Shown: positions 17,369 through 26,703, numbered from the stretch's first letter. The stretch is 64,000 nucleotides of DNA from Exiguobacterium sp. Helios (GCF_014524545.1 NZ_CP053558.1:1-64000); one strand, 5' to 3'. A program made the numbers and translations. Notes: generated from the sequence alone by a model not told the origin.

Positions 17369-17680
17369 TCACGCTCCTTTCGAAGATTCATTCCGGTCGA
17401 CCAACGCGATATAGGTGTCTTTCTTCTTGATCAGTGCGTAATAGAGCACATGGACCATCCGCTTTTCCGGATTCGTCGTCGGTCGGATGACAAGGAAAAT
17501 TCCGAACCCGATGAGGAAACACGTGAACGGTAGATGCAAGACGTCTGGGATAAATGGAAGAGCAATCAACCGGACGATGATCAAAGCGACGAGAAATAGT
17601 AAATCATAGAGGTAGAGCATCTTATTGATTTTCAACTCGGTCGTGACTTCGTTCGGAATCCGGTATTGGCGCTGTTGCAT
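17369..17680 (-). CDS. DUF5592/PrgI-like T4SS membrane protein
   Basis: A 103-residue protein starting QRQYRIPNEVTTELKINKML, the DUF5592 signature (RIP.E...ELKI.K.LYLYD). Two helices follow at about 27-46 and 51-68, then a basic cytoplasmic end. Family members lie just before VirB4 in conjugative plasmids of Bacillota and are thought to be VirB3-like partners of the ATPase. Confidence 0.8.
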   Translation of the reverse strand: MQQRQYRIPNEVTTELKINKMLYLYDLLFLVALIIVRLIALPFIPDVLHLPFTCFLIGFGIFLVIRPTTNPEKRMVHVLYYALIKKKDTYIALVDRNESSKGA

Positions 17681-17684
17681 GGTC

Positions 17685-19637
17685 TCACTCCTTTTTCGGG
17701 TCTAGACGCGGAATATCTGTCGAGTACATACGAGACGATTCCTGTGTCACGCGTGTCTGGGTTTGTTCAACATGTTTGAGTTCTTTCTGCGTTGTGGTCT
17801 CCAGTGTCTGATAAATCGACTTTCGCTGACGCTGCGTTCCGGATAGCGTCTCCTGCGACGATTCACTGATGGATGGTGAGCCACTGGAAGAGCCAGACAA
17901 GGTGACGCTCGGAGACACATTCTCTGTTGTTTCCACAGAATGAGCAGATGCGCTAGTAGTCGCTTTGTCGAACGGTGTCGAATCCATTGAAGATGTAACA
18001 GGATTGCGATTTACTCCGGAAGTCTGTGGAGACTGTGATACTGGATGTGAGGAGACAGGCGTTTCTGGTGACTCGAATGCATCAGATGAGTGTGCACTTC
18101 TTTCAATCGTCGGTGAATCGGAAGTTTTTGGTTGCGTAGCAGATAGTGTCGATTGCGAAGTCGATGGCACGGGTTTTGCTTGTGCGACAGCATCTGGACG
18201 ATATGGAACGGATTCCGATGATGCTGCTGCAGTCTGAGCCTCTTGCGCCGTACCATGCATTGGCATCTCAACTGACTCGAGTTGTTGATTCTCTGGCCCT
18301 GCTGGACGAGATATCCGCTCTTGTGCTTGTGATGGAATTGGAGCACTCTCAGACGAACGATCTGGACGACTCGCGGGTGTACCGCCATTCGGTGGCGGAT
18401 TCGGTGGCAACTTCGCATTTGCTGCTTCCGAGACAGAAGGAGTGGCAGGGCGTGATGTCATCCTCGTCGTCTGACCGGCGACACGAGCGCCCACTTTCGC
18501 GGCTCCTTTCCCGACGGCATACGCACCGAGTGCGACACCCCAACCACGTTTCAGACCGGCATCAATCCCGAAGAGACGTTCGACCATGTTTGGTCCATCA
18601 ATCAAAGCGGCAGAGAAGGCGATCAACGCAATCAAATAGGCGAGTCCGTCCAGTGTATCGGCCAAGTATGCCGTTCCAATCGTATAGAGTTTGATCGAAA
18701 CGAAGATCAGAATGATGACGAGAAAGGTGTTCAAGATGCTTTGAATGACCTTCTTCGTCTTTTGTCCGCTGTGTAAATCAGCGGGTGCCACTAAAATCGC
18801 CAAGACGTAATTAAAAGCCAACTCGAACGAGAGTCGAGCCAGCTTGTAGGCAATCGAGAAGAGGGTGAAGCCCATCACGCCAAGGGTGACAAGAATCGTC
18901 AGCCAGTTCGGATGATAGCGATAGTAATACTGGTTGTTCCATTCAACACCACTTTGATCGAGTTCGCCTAACACAGCCTTTTGTCCGTCCCACATTACAA
19001 AACTCTCAGAAAGTTTAACTCCTGTATCAGAAAGTGAAAAATCATTTTGATCAAACACTTCATTGACTCTCAGATTTTTTACTAAGGATTTAGGAATGTT
19101 GTTCATTTTTTCTTTCTGATCAGCTACTTTGAATTCTTTTTTGTCGTAAAGTACTAAATCATGAATGTTCTGAAGCAAAATTTTATTTGAAATCGTAGAG
19201 TTGTTTTCGCTATACAAATCGCTGGACTTAGTTTGAGCAATCGCTTCATCAGAAAAATCGTTCACCTTTATCATGGTCGGAGAAAGTAACCCAAGAATTA
19301 ATAGTGTGATAAATAAATTGATCAAGAAACCTTCACGGTCAAATTTCTTTTGAAAAATGATCAGATAGCCTGTAAATAAAAAGCTACCAGCTAAAATGAC
19401 ATACAAAAAAGGTTGAATCGTCTGAACGAATTCAACCACTTCTGGATTATTAAAAAATGTCTTTGTTAACAGGATAGTGTTCGTTACTTCTTCCAATCCA
19501 TCAATTATGACAGCAAGTCCCCGAACTAATATCCATCCAACAGTCCTTAGCGCATCATTTACAAGATTACTGAGATTAAAAATATCCTCAAGGTCTTTGA
19601 ACTTTGAAATTAGCTCGGAATCTGTCATAAGACTCAC
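17685..19637 (-). CDS. VirB6/TrbL-like polytopic channel protein with Ser/Pro-rich tail
   Basis: A 650-residue protein. Residues 1-370 hold about seven to eight hydrophobic helices (VEFVQTIQPFLYVILAGSFL, LITLLILGLLSPTM, AYLIALIAFSAALI). The last ~260 residues are a low-complexity tail rich in Ser, Pro, Thr and Gln. The helix part fits the VirB6/TrbL inner channel. Base use changes within the gene: the 5' part (about 19000-19637) is AT-rich while the rest is not, which suggests recombination inside the gene. A GGAGTGAG site precedes the ATG. Confidence 0.75.
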   Translation of the reverse strand: MSLMTDSELISKFKDLEDIFNLSNLVNDALRTVGWILVRGLAVIIDGLEEVTNTILLTKTFFNNPEVVEFVQTIQPFLYVILAGSFLFTGYLIIFQKKFDREGFLINLFITLLILGLLSPTMIKVNDFSDEAIAQTKSSDLYSENNSTISNKILLQNIHDLVLYDKKEFKVADQKEKMNNIPKSLVKNLRVNEVFDQNDFSLSDTGVKLSESFVMWDGQKAVLGELDQSGVEWNNQYYYRYHPNWLTILVTLGVMGFTLFSIAYKLARLSFELAFNYVLAILVAPADLHSGQKTKKVIQSILNTFLVIILIFVSIKLYTIGTAYLADTLDGLAYLIALIAFSAALIDGPNMVERLFGIDAGLKRGWGVALGAYAVGKGAAKVGARVAGQTTRMTSRPATPSVSEAANAKLPPNPPPNGGTPASRPDRSSESAPIPSQAQERISRPAGPENQQLESVEMPMHGTAQEAQTAAASSESVPYRPDAVAQAKPVPSTSQSTLSATQPKTSDSPTIERSAHSSDAFESPETPVSSHPVSQSPQTSGVNRNPVTSSMDSTPFDKATTSASAHSVETTENVSPSVTLSGSSSGSPSISESSQETLSGTQRQRKSIYQTLETTTQKELKHVEQTQTRVTQESSRMYSTDIPRLDPKKE

Positions 19638-19643
19638 TCCTTA

Positions 19644-20072
19644 TTAACTGTTCTGATCAATAAATTTTTCGACTTCATCGTTCAGTTGAGTTCCAGTAAG
19701 AGCATTAATATTTAGCTCGTCTTGTACTTTACCATCCTTAATGAAGTATAGACGCTCTCCTTTTAATTCGGATGTGTATTCGAAAGTATCTCTGTTAACT
19801 AATTCTTTTCCATCAGGTTGGAATGTATTGTACACCTTTACCGATTTGTTCTTTTCTTCAGAGATGTTTTTAATCTTATTGACGTAACTCTCAAATTCTC
19901 CATCGGTTTCTTTTACAACTAATAAAATACCGTCTTTTTTACCATTCATCATCTTATCAACTTCAGAATCTTTTATCTGAGTTAATGTATTTTTCGACGT
20001 TTCTTCACTACAACCGACTAAAAGTAACGCAGAGGAAATCAATAGTCCGGAGAGTACTCGTTTCGCTTGCAT
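19644..20072 (-). CDS. Conjugation-operon lipoprotein, thioredoxin-like fold
   Basis: A 142-residue lipoprotein: signal peptide with lipobox LLVGC (Cys near residue 21), site GGAGGC. The mature part has the strand-helix pattern of thioredoxin folds (DGILLVVKETDGEFESYVNK, GERLYFIKDGKVQDEL) but no CxxC pair, so redox activity is unlikely. Its base use is AT-richer than the flanking genes, as in the start of the VirB6-like gene that follows. A surface role, such as exclusion of related plasmids, is a guess. Confidence 0.65.
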   Translation of the reverse strand: MQAKRVLSGLLISSALLLVGCSEETSKNTLTQIKDSEVDKMMNGKKDGILLVVKETDGEFESYVNKIKNISEEKNKSVKVYNTFQPDGKELVNRDTFEYTSELKGERLYFIKDGKVQDELNINALTGTQLNDEVEKFIDQNS

Positions 20073-20091
20073 GCCTCCACCCCTTTTCCGT

Positions 20092-20343
20092 TTATGACAC
20101 CTGTTCCGGATCCGTTAAATCGCCATTACTGACGTGGACCCGAAAATCGAATGTGTCTATAAGCGTAACAGTTTTTCGGTCGCCTGAGTCTGGGTCTTCT
20201 TCCTCAAATACGACGAGGAATCCGTCCCGGGTCTGGATGTTCAATACTTCACCGCGACGGAGACGCTTTTTGTTCTCCTTGATGATGGTCGCGATGACGC
20301 GGAGTTCACGCTGGACGCGCTCCGTGCGTGTCAGTTCTGTCAT
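20092..20343 (-). CDS. Small conjugation-operon protein, unknown function
   Basis: An 83-residue protein with a basic helical first half (VQRELRVIATIIKENKKRLR) and a small beta unit (GEVLNIQTRDGFLVVFEEE, KTVTLIDTFDFRVHVSN). No signal or membrane helix. It has an AAGGAGGG site and lies between the coupling protein and the lipoprotein. Family not recognised. Confidence 0.6.
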   Translation of the reverse strand: MTELTRTERVQRELRVIATIIKENKKRLRRGEVLNIQTRDGFLVVFEEEDPDSGDRKTVTLIDTFDFRVHVSNGDLTDPEQVS

Positions 20344-20355
20344 ATGATGCCCTCC

Positions 20356-22740
20356 TTAGACGCCATGACGGAGTTTCTCGAGTCGTTTACTGATGATTGT
20401 CTTCAAAAAGTGACGCTGGTTGTCCGTCACAGGGATTGTCCTATCCAGGATGCCTTGCTCGAACGCCGTGATGGATAGGGTGTCGTATTCCGTCGTCTCG
20501 AAGATCGAGCGTAGGATTTTCGGTTGCAGGACATCACAAACGCGCCATTCTGTTGCGTCGAGTGTCTCATCATCCGTCTCCACCGTTTTCGAAGCAACTG
20601 AGGCGCCCAGATGGAAGGGGACACGAAGCGTATTCAGGTCGAGATGCGCATGTGCGCAGGGAATGACGAGATCGTTGATGGAACGGTCCGTGTCGAAGTC
20701 ATCCGCCAAGTATTCATAGCGGTATTTCATTGCCGTCCGTCCGGTCAGGAAGAGGGGATAGGACTGGATCCGGTTCTTTTGCTTGTCTTGTCGTTTGATG
20801 ACCCGAATGATCAGCATCTCGCCTTCCTTCAGCCCCATCACTTCGGTTGCTGTCAACAAGCGCCGACCATCGACACTCTCCGTCTTCGACTTCGAAAGCG
20901 AGAAGGTCTGTCCGGAACGAGACTTCGTGACGATCGTCTGCTCCCCGAGTTTCTTCGAGAGCAATTCTGCCGTCGACTCATCTGCTGTCAATAGATAGTG
21001 CGTGTTTCCGCAGTTCCCGTCGATGGTCTTCCAATCCTCTCCGTAAAGGTTCTCGAGTTGCGCGTAGGACTGGATGACGAGGTTGAAGCGAATGTTCCGA
21101 CCGAGACAGACGGTGATGATGTTCGCCATCCCTTCGATTGCTGGCATGTTCCCGAATTCGTCGAGCAAGAAGATGACTTGCCGTTCACAACGTCCGCTCG
21201 TCGCTTGTGAGGCGACACGGGCTAGCGATGTATAGACTTGTTTGACGTACAGTGAAGCGATGACGTTCAACGTCGGATCGTAGTCCGGGACGATCAGGAA
21301 GACGGCAACGGGGCGCGGGTGCTGGCGAACCTCCCGGATGTCGATCGGGGCATCCGTCGTCCAGTCGAAGATCCCGTCTGCCTCGTCCGTCCAACCCGTG
21401 AGTGTCACGTTGTAACGTTGTCTCTCACTCTCTACGATGATAGTGGCATCAACTTCGAGGATCTCTTCGTGATGGAGTACGAAACTCCCATCGTCGTCCG
21501 TCGTCAAGGCGAGCTGCTTCCCACTTGGAAAGTAGAACGTCAACCGGGACAAGGGAAGCGCACGTCCTCGGATCCAGCGGTTGAAGCCGATCAGTTTCAT
21601 ATCAAGAGAGTTCTGTGCCGTCAAACGTGCCGTCGCATCAAGAGTAAAGATCCCGAGCTTGGCATTCGTATTGGCGAGGATACTTGCGCGCGTCTGCCCC
21701 CCGGAGAAATGAAGCGTCACATATTGCATACGTGCCGGATGATTCTCCGGGAACGACGCGAAGAAGGCGTCGAGTGCCGATTGTTCCTGTCCCATTCCAT
21801 CAGTGACCGTGCGTGAGCCGAGATCGGATAACATCAAGGCGACGTTATACATGGTGATCTTCTCCGGTTCATGTTTGGCTTGTTCGCATAGTCCAAGAAT
21901 CAAGGCGGTGCAGAGATCCGTCGAGGAGTTACTCCAGAACGGATCCTTCGCCTTCGGGTCATGATAGAGCATGTAGGCGACCGAACGGGCATATTGCTGG
22001 GCGAGGGAGTAGTTCTCGTCCAGATACGCGTCGATCGTCAGCTGCAGCAGGTTATAGGACATCGATTGCGACGGATTCATCAGATTCAGGACTTCGACCT
22101 GATAGCCGCGTGCCTCGAGCGTCTCTTTGGAGGCAGCGAATAGTTCACCTTTTGGATCATTGATGATCAGGCTCGCTTGGCGTTCGGCACGACTGTAGAG
22201 GTCAATCGTCGAGAAGACGAACGTCTCACCTTTCCCGGACCGGGTCGTCCCGATGACGAGATTGTTGACGGCACTGTCATCGATGTAGAGACGGTCACGG
22301 TAGCGGCCGACCGGGACACCACCGGATCCGCTGTATGTCTCCTTACGGTCTGGCACATCCCGATATTGCTGTTTCAGCTCTTGGAACGTTGTGAAGCGGG
22401 CACTTCCTTTTTGTGCTGCTTTGAGATTGCGGAAGTTGAGCCAATACTTCAATAAGAGAAATCCTCCAAGCAGGAAACAGACACCAAAAATTGCGAAAGC
22501 GAAGGAAGATGACCAGGCGAGCGTCGTCCACCAACTCGGATCGTATTGAAGTGGGGAGCCGGTCGTCAGCTTCCCGTCCTGAAAGAGATTTTGGACTGTC
22601 TGCTGCAGGAACTGAAACACGACATTGAGTACTAAGAACAACACAGCTGGTAAAGCGATCAAAAAGGCAAGGCATCGCCACAGCCAAGCAGATGTAGCGA
22701 GAGAGCGAAATGAGAAGTTCATCATTATTTCAGTCACCAT
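20356..22740 (-). CDS. VirD4/TraG-type coupling protein
   Basis: About 794 residues. Two N-terminal membrane helices are followed by the ATPase domain: Walker A IGTTRSGKGETF and Walker B VIFLLDEFGNMPAI, both typical of T4SS coupling proteins that hand the relaxase-DNA complex to the channel. An unusual feature is a ~90-residue insertion after TLDATARLTAQNS (LPLSRLTFYFPSGKQLALTT, then IIVESERQRYNVTLTGWTDE) that reads like a beta-sandwich domain inside the motor core. The start at 22740 avoids overlap with the gene upstream; it has only a weak ribosome site and may rely on coupling. A start at 22794 is possible. Confidence 0.9.
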   Translation of the reverse strand: MVTEIMMNFSFRSLATSAWLWRCLAFLIALPAVLFLVLNVVFQFLQQTVQNLFQDGKLTTGSPLQYDPSWWTTLAWSSSFAFAIFGVCFLLGGFLLLKYWLNFRNLKAAQKGSARFTTFQELKQQYRDVPDRKETYSGSGGVPVGRYRDRLYIDDSAVNNLVIGTTRSGKGETFVFSTIDLYSRAERQASLIINDPKGELFAASKETLEARGYQVEVLNLMNPSQSMSYNLLQLTIDAYLDENYSLAQQYARSVAYMLYHDPKAKDPFWSNSSTDLCTALILGLCEQAKHEPEKITMYNVALMLSDLGSRTVTDGMGQEQSALDAFFASFPENHPARMQYVTLHFSGGQTRASILANTNAKLGIFTLDATARLTAQNSLDMKLIGFNRWIRGRALPLSRLTFYFPSGKQLALTTDDDGSFVLHHEEILEVDATIIVESERQRYNVTLTGWTDEADGIFDWTTDAPIDIREVRQHPRPVAVFLIVPDYDPTLNVIASLYVKQVYTSLARVASQATSGRCERQVIFLLDEFGNMPAIEGMANIITVCLGRNIRFNLVIQSYAQLENLYGEDWKTIDGNCGNTHYLLTADESTAELLSKKLGEQTIVTKSRSGQTFSLSKSKTESVDGRRLLTATEVMGLKEGEMLIIRVIKRQDKQKNRIQSYPLFLTGRTAMKYRYEYLADDFDTDRSINDLVIPCAHAHLDLNTLRVPFHLGASVASKTVETDDETLDATEWRVCDVLQPKILRSIFETTEYDTLSITAFEQGILDRTIPVTDNQRHFLKTIISKRLEKLRHGV

Positions 22741-22747
22741 ACTTTCA

Positions 22748-23839
22748 TTAAAGAAGAGAAGAAGCTTGTCTTTGCTTCGCTTCGAGCGACTCATTCAGCT
22801 TCTCGAGCTCTTTTTTGTCCGTTTTCTCGGATAACTGTCGTTTTTGATTTTCGAGTGCTTGAATCTCTTCATCCAGTTGGACAAGTGTTCCCACTTGCTG
22901 TTTCAGTTGTTCGTCTTGGATCAGCTTGACGCTTTCTTGTGCCTTCGTCACATCTTTCAACGCGATGTAGGCACGCGTTTTCGCCTCCTTGCGCGCGGTC
23001 GTCATCTCAACGTCCGGGATGGAGACGGCACGTTTATAGTCTTTCTGCAGGATCGCGAGATCGAAGGCACCTTCATTCGTCGGATGGACCGCTTGGAAGG
23101 CTTGCAATGTCTCTTGACGGTCTGTTGCGAATGGCTTCGACTGCATGATGATCGTCTCGACGTCGATCGGATCGTTCGTCACAGCAACCGCCTGATCGTA
23201 GTCTTGCTTTTCGACATACTGCGTGATGAGAAATTGTTGTTGTTCGTTACTCAATGACTTTTGTTTTTCCAGACGCTGCATGAGCGGCTCCGTCTCTCCG
23301 GTTAACGCTGCTTCATAAAGCGGCTGCCAATCTGATGTTGCCGCTTGGACACCACTTGGTGAATCCGGCTGCACGAGTTGGACAACGGATAGCGTACCGA
23401 AGAGCAACAGACTGACACCACTGACGCCATAGACGAGACGGCGCTGTCCGCGACGTAAACGGGAGACGTGTGTCGCGTCCGGATGTTGCTGAGTCGCTGA
23501 CGTCGTCATCGTCTTATAGGATTCCGGCGTCAAACGCTCTAGGTTCTCGAGTAAGAGGATTTTCTTCGTCGCATCCTCCTTTCGGATCCGGATGCGCGGG
23601 ATCCGATCTTTCAGTTGCAGATAAAGATTCGGATAGGTCGTGTCGCCGAACTGGAACGTTCCTTTGTAGACGAGCTGGTCGGCATCATCAAAGATTCGGA
23701 ACTCGCTCGCAAACCGTTCGTTCGCTTGCTGAGCTTCTTGATGGACTTGGGTGGATAATAAAAGCGCCTCCTCATATGGGAGACGCTCATAGTTCGGAAA
23801 GCCCTCTTTTGGTACGTCGGTAAAACGGACAAAGAGCAT
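22748..23839 (-). CDS. EssB-like single-pass conjugation protein
   Basis: A 363-residue protein; the ATG at 23839 has an AAAGGAGGAG site. Residues 1-140 are a soluble cytoplasmic domain (MLFVRFTDVPKEGFPNYERL), then one membrane helix (about 155-175, LVYGVSGVSLLLFGTLSVVQ) and an outside helical repeat region with TPR-like character and a coiled-coil end. This plan resembles EssB/YukC of type VII secretion, and similar proteins occur in Gram-positive conjugation operons. The relation is structural analogy by eye. Confidence 0.6.
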   Translation of the reverse strand: MLFVRFTDVPKEGFPNYERLPYEEALLLSTQVHQEAQQANERFASEFRIFDDADQLVYKGTFQFGDTTYPNLYLQLKDRIPRIRIRKEDATKKILLLENLERLTPESYKTMTTSATQQHPDATHVSRLRRGQRRLVYGVSGVSLLLFGTLSVVQLVQPDSPSGVQAATSDWQPLYEAALTGETEPLMQRLEKQKSLSNEQQQFLITQYVEKQDYDQAVAVTNDPIDVETIIMQSKPFATDRQETLQAFQAVHPTNEGAFDLAILQKDYKRAVSIPDVEMTTARKEAKTRAYIALKDVTKAQESVKLIQDEQLKQQVGTLVQLDEEIQALENQKRQLSEKTDKKELEKLNESLEAKQRQASSLL

Positions 23840-23931
23840 ACATTCTCCTCCTTTGAAGCGAGACATCTTAACGAAAGCAATAAAAAAAGCCATCCAGTTT
23901 GGAATGACGGTCTGTTTGATTGCTTGTTAGA

Positions 23932-24156
23932 TTAGAATTTGATGTTATCGCTGACCATCTCCGCGAGCGTGAAGGCACCCATGACGATGATCAGGCCGAC
24001 GGCACCGCCGACGAGCCAACCAACTGCTTTCGAACGTCCGCGATCCCCACCAAAGATAAAATAGAATCCACCGACCGCGAAGGCAATCGCAGCCGCGATG
24101 ACGGCAAGTCCTTGAAAGAACTGGAGTAAGCTTAGTCCTGTCTCATTCAATCCCAT
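23932..24156 (-). CDS. VirB2/TrbC-like small membrane subunit
   Basis: A 74-residue protein from the ATG at 24156 (GAGGAGG site). It has two hydrophobic helices, about residues 13-35 (FFQGLAVIAAAIAFAVGGFY) and 48-68, with a short basic loop between (GGDRGRSKA). This is the form of VirB2/TrbC pilins and of the small second gene of many Gram-positive conjugation operons. Confidence 0.8.
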   Translation of the reverse strand: MGLNETGLSLLQFFQGLAVIAAAIAFAVGGFYFIFGGDRGRSKAVGWLVGGAVGLIIVMGAFTLAEMVSDNIKF

Positions 24157-24170
24157 CTGTTTTCCTCCTC

Positions 24171-24359
24171 TCAATCCCGTGACGTAGCTACAGGCGATGT
24201 GAAGTTCAGTTTCGAGTCGAGCGCTTCTAAGATCAGTTCCTGGTTCTCTTGGATGACGAGTTGATGTTGGGCGTCAAGCCACTCCTCATAGTCTTTCCCT
24301 TGGATCCGGAGCAACTTCTCGGCAAAGGTCTTGTTCTGCTTCTGTTCACGTGTCGGCAT
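24171..24359 (-). CDS. First small gene of the T4SS operon (62 residues)
   Basis: A 62-residue charged helical protein (MPTREQKQNKTFAEKLLRIQ...). The ATG at 24359 has GAAGGAG eight bases ahead; a longer frame from 24455 would cross the leader repeat and has no site. It is the first gene after the structured leader, the position held by small antitermination or regulatory proteins in other long conjugation operons, but no homology is visible. Confidence 0.6.
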   Translation of the reverse strand: MPTREQKQNKTFAEKLLRIQGKDYEEWLDAQHQLVIQENQELILEALDSKLNFTSPVATSRD

Positions 24360-24390
24360 GGCGTACACTCCTTCCTTGAGGTCGATGCGC

Positions 24391-24642
24391 AGCAGCACAT
24401 CCTTAAGGACAGTCGAAGTCAAGCAAGTCGGTGGGTTTATAGCACGTTCCCCCACGAACTCTGAAATCCGATATCGGACGTCTGTCTAGGGTTTTTCGAT
24501 GACCCTCAACGAATACGTGACCTGTGGGCGAGTTTTAGGCGACTCTCGCCGAACCATTTCTGCGTATATCCCGCTCATCCGGTCACACATGAGGGACACG
24601 CCGGTATGTGATTGGAGTGACTGTCCTTAGCGATATGCTGCT
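24391..24642 (-). ncRNA. Candidate structured leader RNA of the conjugation operon
   Basis: Read on the minus strand, a ~250-base gene-free stretch is closed by a 24-base inverted repeat with 21 of 24 positions matching: arms 24619-24642 and 24391-24414, sharing the exact end AAGGACAGTC / GACTGTCCTT. Inside are at least five more stems: TCACAT with ATGTGTGA, GGCGAG with CTCGCC, GGGT with ACCC, the palindrome TCCGATATCGGA, and GTTC with GAAC. It lies between the XRE regulator and the first T4SS gene, so it would be the 5' leader. Such a fold suggests a processive antitermination or regulatory RNA, by analogy with conAn of pLS20-type plasmids. A mobile-element end is the alternative. Confidence 0.45.
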
Positions 24643-24712
24643 ACGGTCATCATTTCCTCTTATTCTCGATTAAAATTTTTCAATAAGTAGATACACATTT
24701 ATAGATTGTTTA

Positions 24713-25201
24713 TTACTGATGAACGAGTCTGCGACGTGAGACGTGGATCAATTCATCATTCGGATGCTTCCGTTTTGCGATGACCTGGTTCTCCTCGACG
24801 ACGGTCCGAATCCTGTAATAGATTTGCGAAATCTCTTGCGCCTCCTGACTATCTTGTTCAATCGCAATACGACCATGTAGCTGATATGTCTTGCCATCGA
24901 ATGTGCGAACAGAATCTGCTAGCGGGAGTTCTGCCAAATCAAAGCGTTCTTGCTTCAGGTTCGACCAGTTCCGTTTTTTCTCCACTCTCAAATCGAATTC
25001 ATCCCAGGGGATGGATCCTAGCGTCTGCTCACAGGCCGTCGCGAGGATTTGGACATCAGGGAGAGAAGGAAGCGAACGATTTCGTTCGTAGGCGCTGATT
25101 GCTGCCTGTGAAATCTCTCCATACGTCTTTTCTGATAACTCTACCTGACTCCAACCATGTTCTAGACGCTCACGTTGTAACCACTCTCCGAATCGGTACA
25201 T
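24713..25201 (-). CDS. XRE-family transcriptional regulator
   Basis: A 162-residue protein from the ATG at 25201 (AAAGGAG site at good spacing). Residues 1-65 form a Cro/CI helix-turn-helix (GEWLQRERLEHGWSQVELSE, QAAISAYERNRSLPSLPDVQ). The C-terminal part is a charged domain without known motif. It stands at the head of the conjugation block and probably controls it. Confidence 0.85.
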   Translation of the reverse strand: MYRFGEWLQRERLEHGWSQVELSEKTYGEISQAAISAYERNRSLPSLPDVQILATACEQTLGSIPWDEFDLRVEKKRNWSNLKQERFDLAELPLADSVRTFDGKTYQLHGRIAIEQDSQEAQEISQIYYRIRTVVEENQVIAKRKHPNDELIHVSRRRLVHQ

Positions 25202-25654
25202 AATCATGCTCCTTTCCTTCGAGGACCTCTTTATGACAATGTCTTCCTGGTGATAATTCGAATATAGCAGATTATTCTGTTAATTCAATTAAATATTTAA
25301 TATTTCGATACCATTACAATTGTCGTATTGTGTCGATTTTAACAACAAAGGGAAAAAAACAACTCTTTTCAACAGTAAATTTGAGTTAAGAAATACAATT
25401 GTAATTTTATTACATTATTGTTTTGTGTAGAATCCTGTATGTATTTTTAGAAGTAATGAACTAATCTTTAAAAGTTTCTTCTTTTACCTTTGTATTCAAT
25501 TACAAAATTTATTATTTTTTTAAATTTTGTGTATAATTATTATATAAATTAATTTTTCTCTAATAAAAATTTTAATTCTTATTATTAAAGATTTTAAAAA
25601 TACATATCTACATTCTTAATTCATTTATTCTTCATTTTAAAGGAGACAACGACT
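25202..25654. other. AT-rich divergent promoter region
   Basis: The region lies between the XRE regulator (minus) and the 299-residue gene (plus). From 25260 on it is extremely AT-rich, the first sign of the accessory segment. It should hold both promoters, but many TATAAT-like strings prevent a single choice. No repeats or RNA gene seen. Confidence 0.4.
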
Positions 25655-26554
25655 ATGATAGAGCTTGTTTTAGGTGGTACAAAAATTATAATGCCAGTAA
25701 TAAATATTATAAAAAATCGTGAAGAGAAAAATAAGGAAATACGATTCAGAAATGATGTAATTGATAAACTTGTAAATTTAGAGTCTGAACAAACTAAAAT
25801 GTTTAATATGTTTGAGAATGAAATTAGAACAATTCAAGAAGGTCCTTTTTATATAGGATTGACTCATTTAGAGCATTCAAGAGATGCTCATCGAAGTTTA
25901 GATGATTCTGAAGAAATGTTAAAAAACGCATTGAAAGAATTTATAAAAGCATTTGGTATTCAGCGAGCAAAAGCTAAAAATACTGCTTTTGATGTTCATT
26001 TCAAGGGATTTTTACAATCCTATATAAGCATTACTTGGTTACTGTTAGAATCACCAAATGATGCAAAAACCTGGATTGATAAATCAATTTCATCTTTACA
26101 AGAAGGACAAAAACTTTTTCAACATGACATCACCAATTTGAAACGAGAAATTCTAGCAATTCAATCAGAGGACAATGAGCATAATCGTATGATGAATGAT
26201 TCTATTATTTATGCAGGGTTAGATTTTTTCTATGGAAATGATTCTTTAGTAGCAAAGAAAAAATACATTCCTCAATATACTGCATTAGTCGAGCAGTACT
26301 CGTATGCTCAATCCGAAAGCTGCAAATACTTGAATGAAATGTATGAACTGAGCAAACAGATTGAGCAGGAATTACTCAAATTAAAAATTCAAAAGTCTAA
26401 AGAAGAAGTAACAAGTAAGGTAAAAGGATTGCTCGTTGATGTAACAAAAATAGCTAATTTTAAAAAGAATGAAAAATCGCTAAAAGAGGAACCAATTTCG
26501 GTAGTAGAAAAAAATGAACGTATCAAGGGATTATTCAACAAATTTAAAAAATAA
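25655..26554 (+). CDS. Helical protein of unknown function (299 residues), AT-rich
   Basis: The ATG has an AAAGGAG site. The product starts with a short hydrophobic helix (MIELVLGGTKIIMPVINIIK) that could touch the membrane; the rest is helical and charged, with a long coiled coil near residues 225-260 (YELSKQIEQELLKLKIQKSK). I recognise no family. Base composition differs strongly from the conjugation genes, which suggests separate acquisition. A hairpin at 26704 follows. Confidence 0.65.
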   Translation: MIELVLGGTKIIMPVINIIKNREEKNKEIRFRNDVIDKLVNLESEQTKMFNMFENEIRTIQEGPFYIGLTHLEHSRDAHRSLDDSEEMLKNALKEFIKAFGIQRAKAKNTAFDVHFKGFLQSYISITWLLLESPNDAKTWIDKSISSLQEGQKLFQHDITNLKREILAIQSEDNEHNRMMNDSIIYAGLDFFYGNDSLVAKKKYIPQYTALVEQYSYAQSESCKYLNEMYELSKQIEQELLKLKIQKSKEEVTSKVKGLLVDVTKIANFKKNEKSLKEEPISVVEKNERIKGLFNKFKK

Positions 26555-26703
26555 TTTTTTCGAATTTGACTTTGAACTTAAGTAAATTGTCTATGAAGGA
26601 CACCGGTATTGTTAGGACTCGTCCAGGGCCAATCTCTTTCAGGTTGATCAAAAATACTGCGGACTAACCCAGCTGGTGAGTTTCCAGTCGTAGCTTAATG
26701 ACA

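Noticed and set aside
23874..23931. Terminator between the pilin-like gene and the EssB-like gene
   Set aside because: Only a bulged short stem with T7 on the minus strand; it would split the operon and the pairing is too weak to support.
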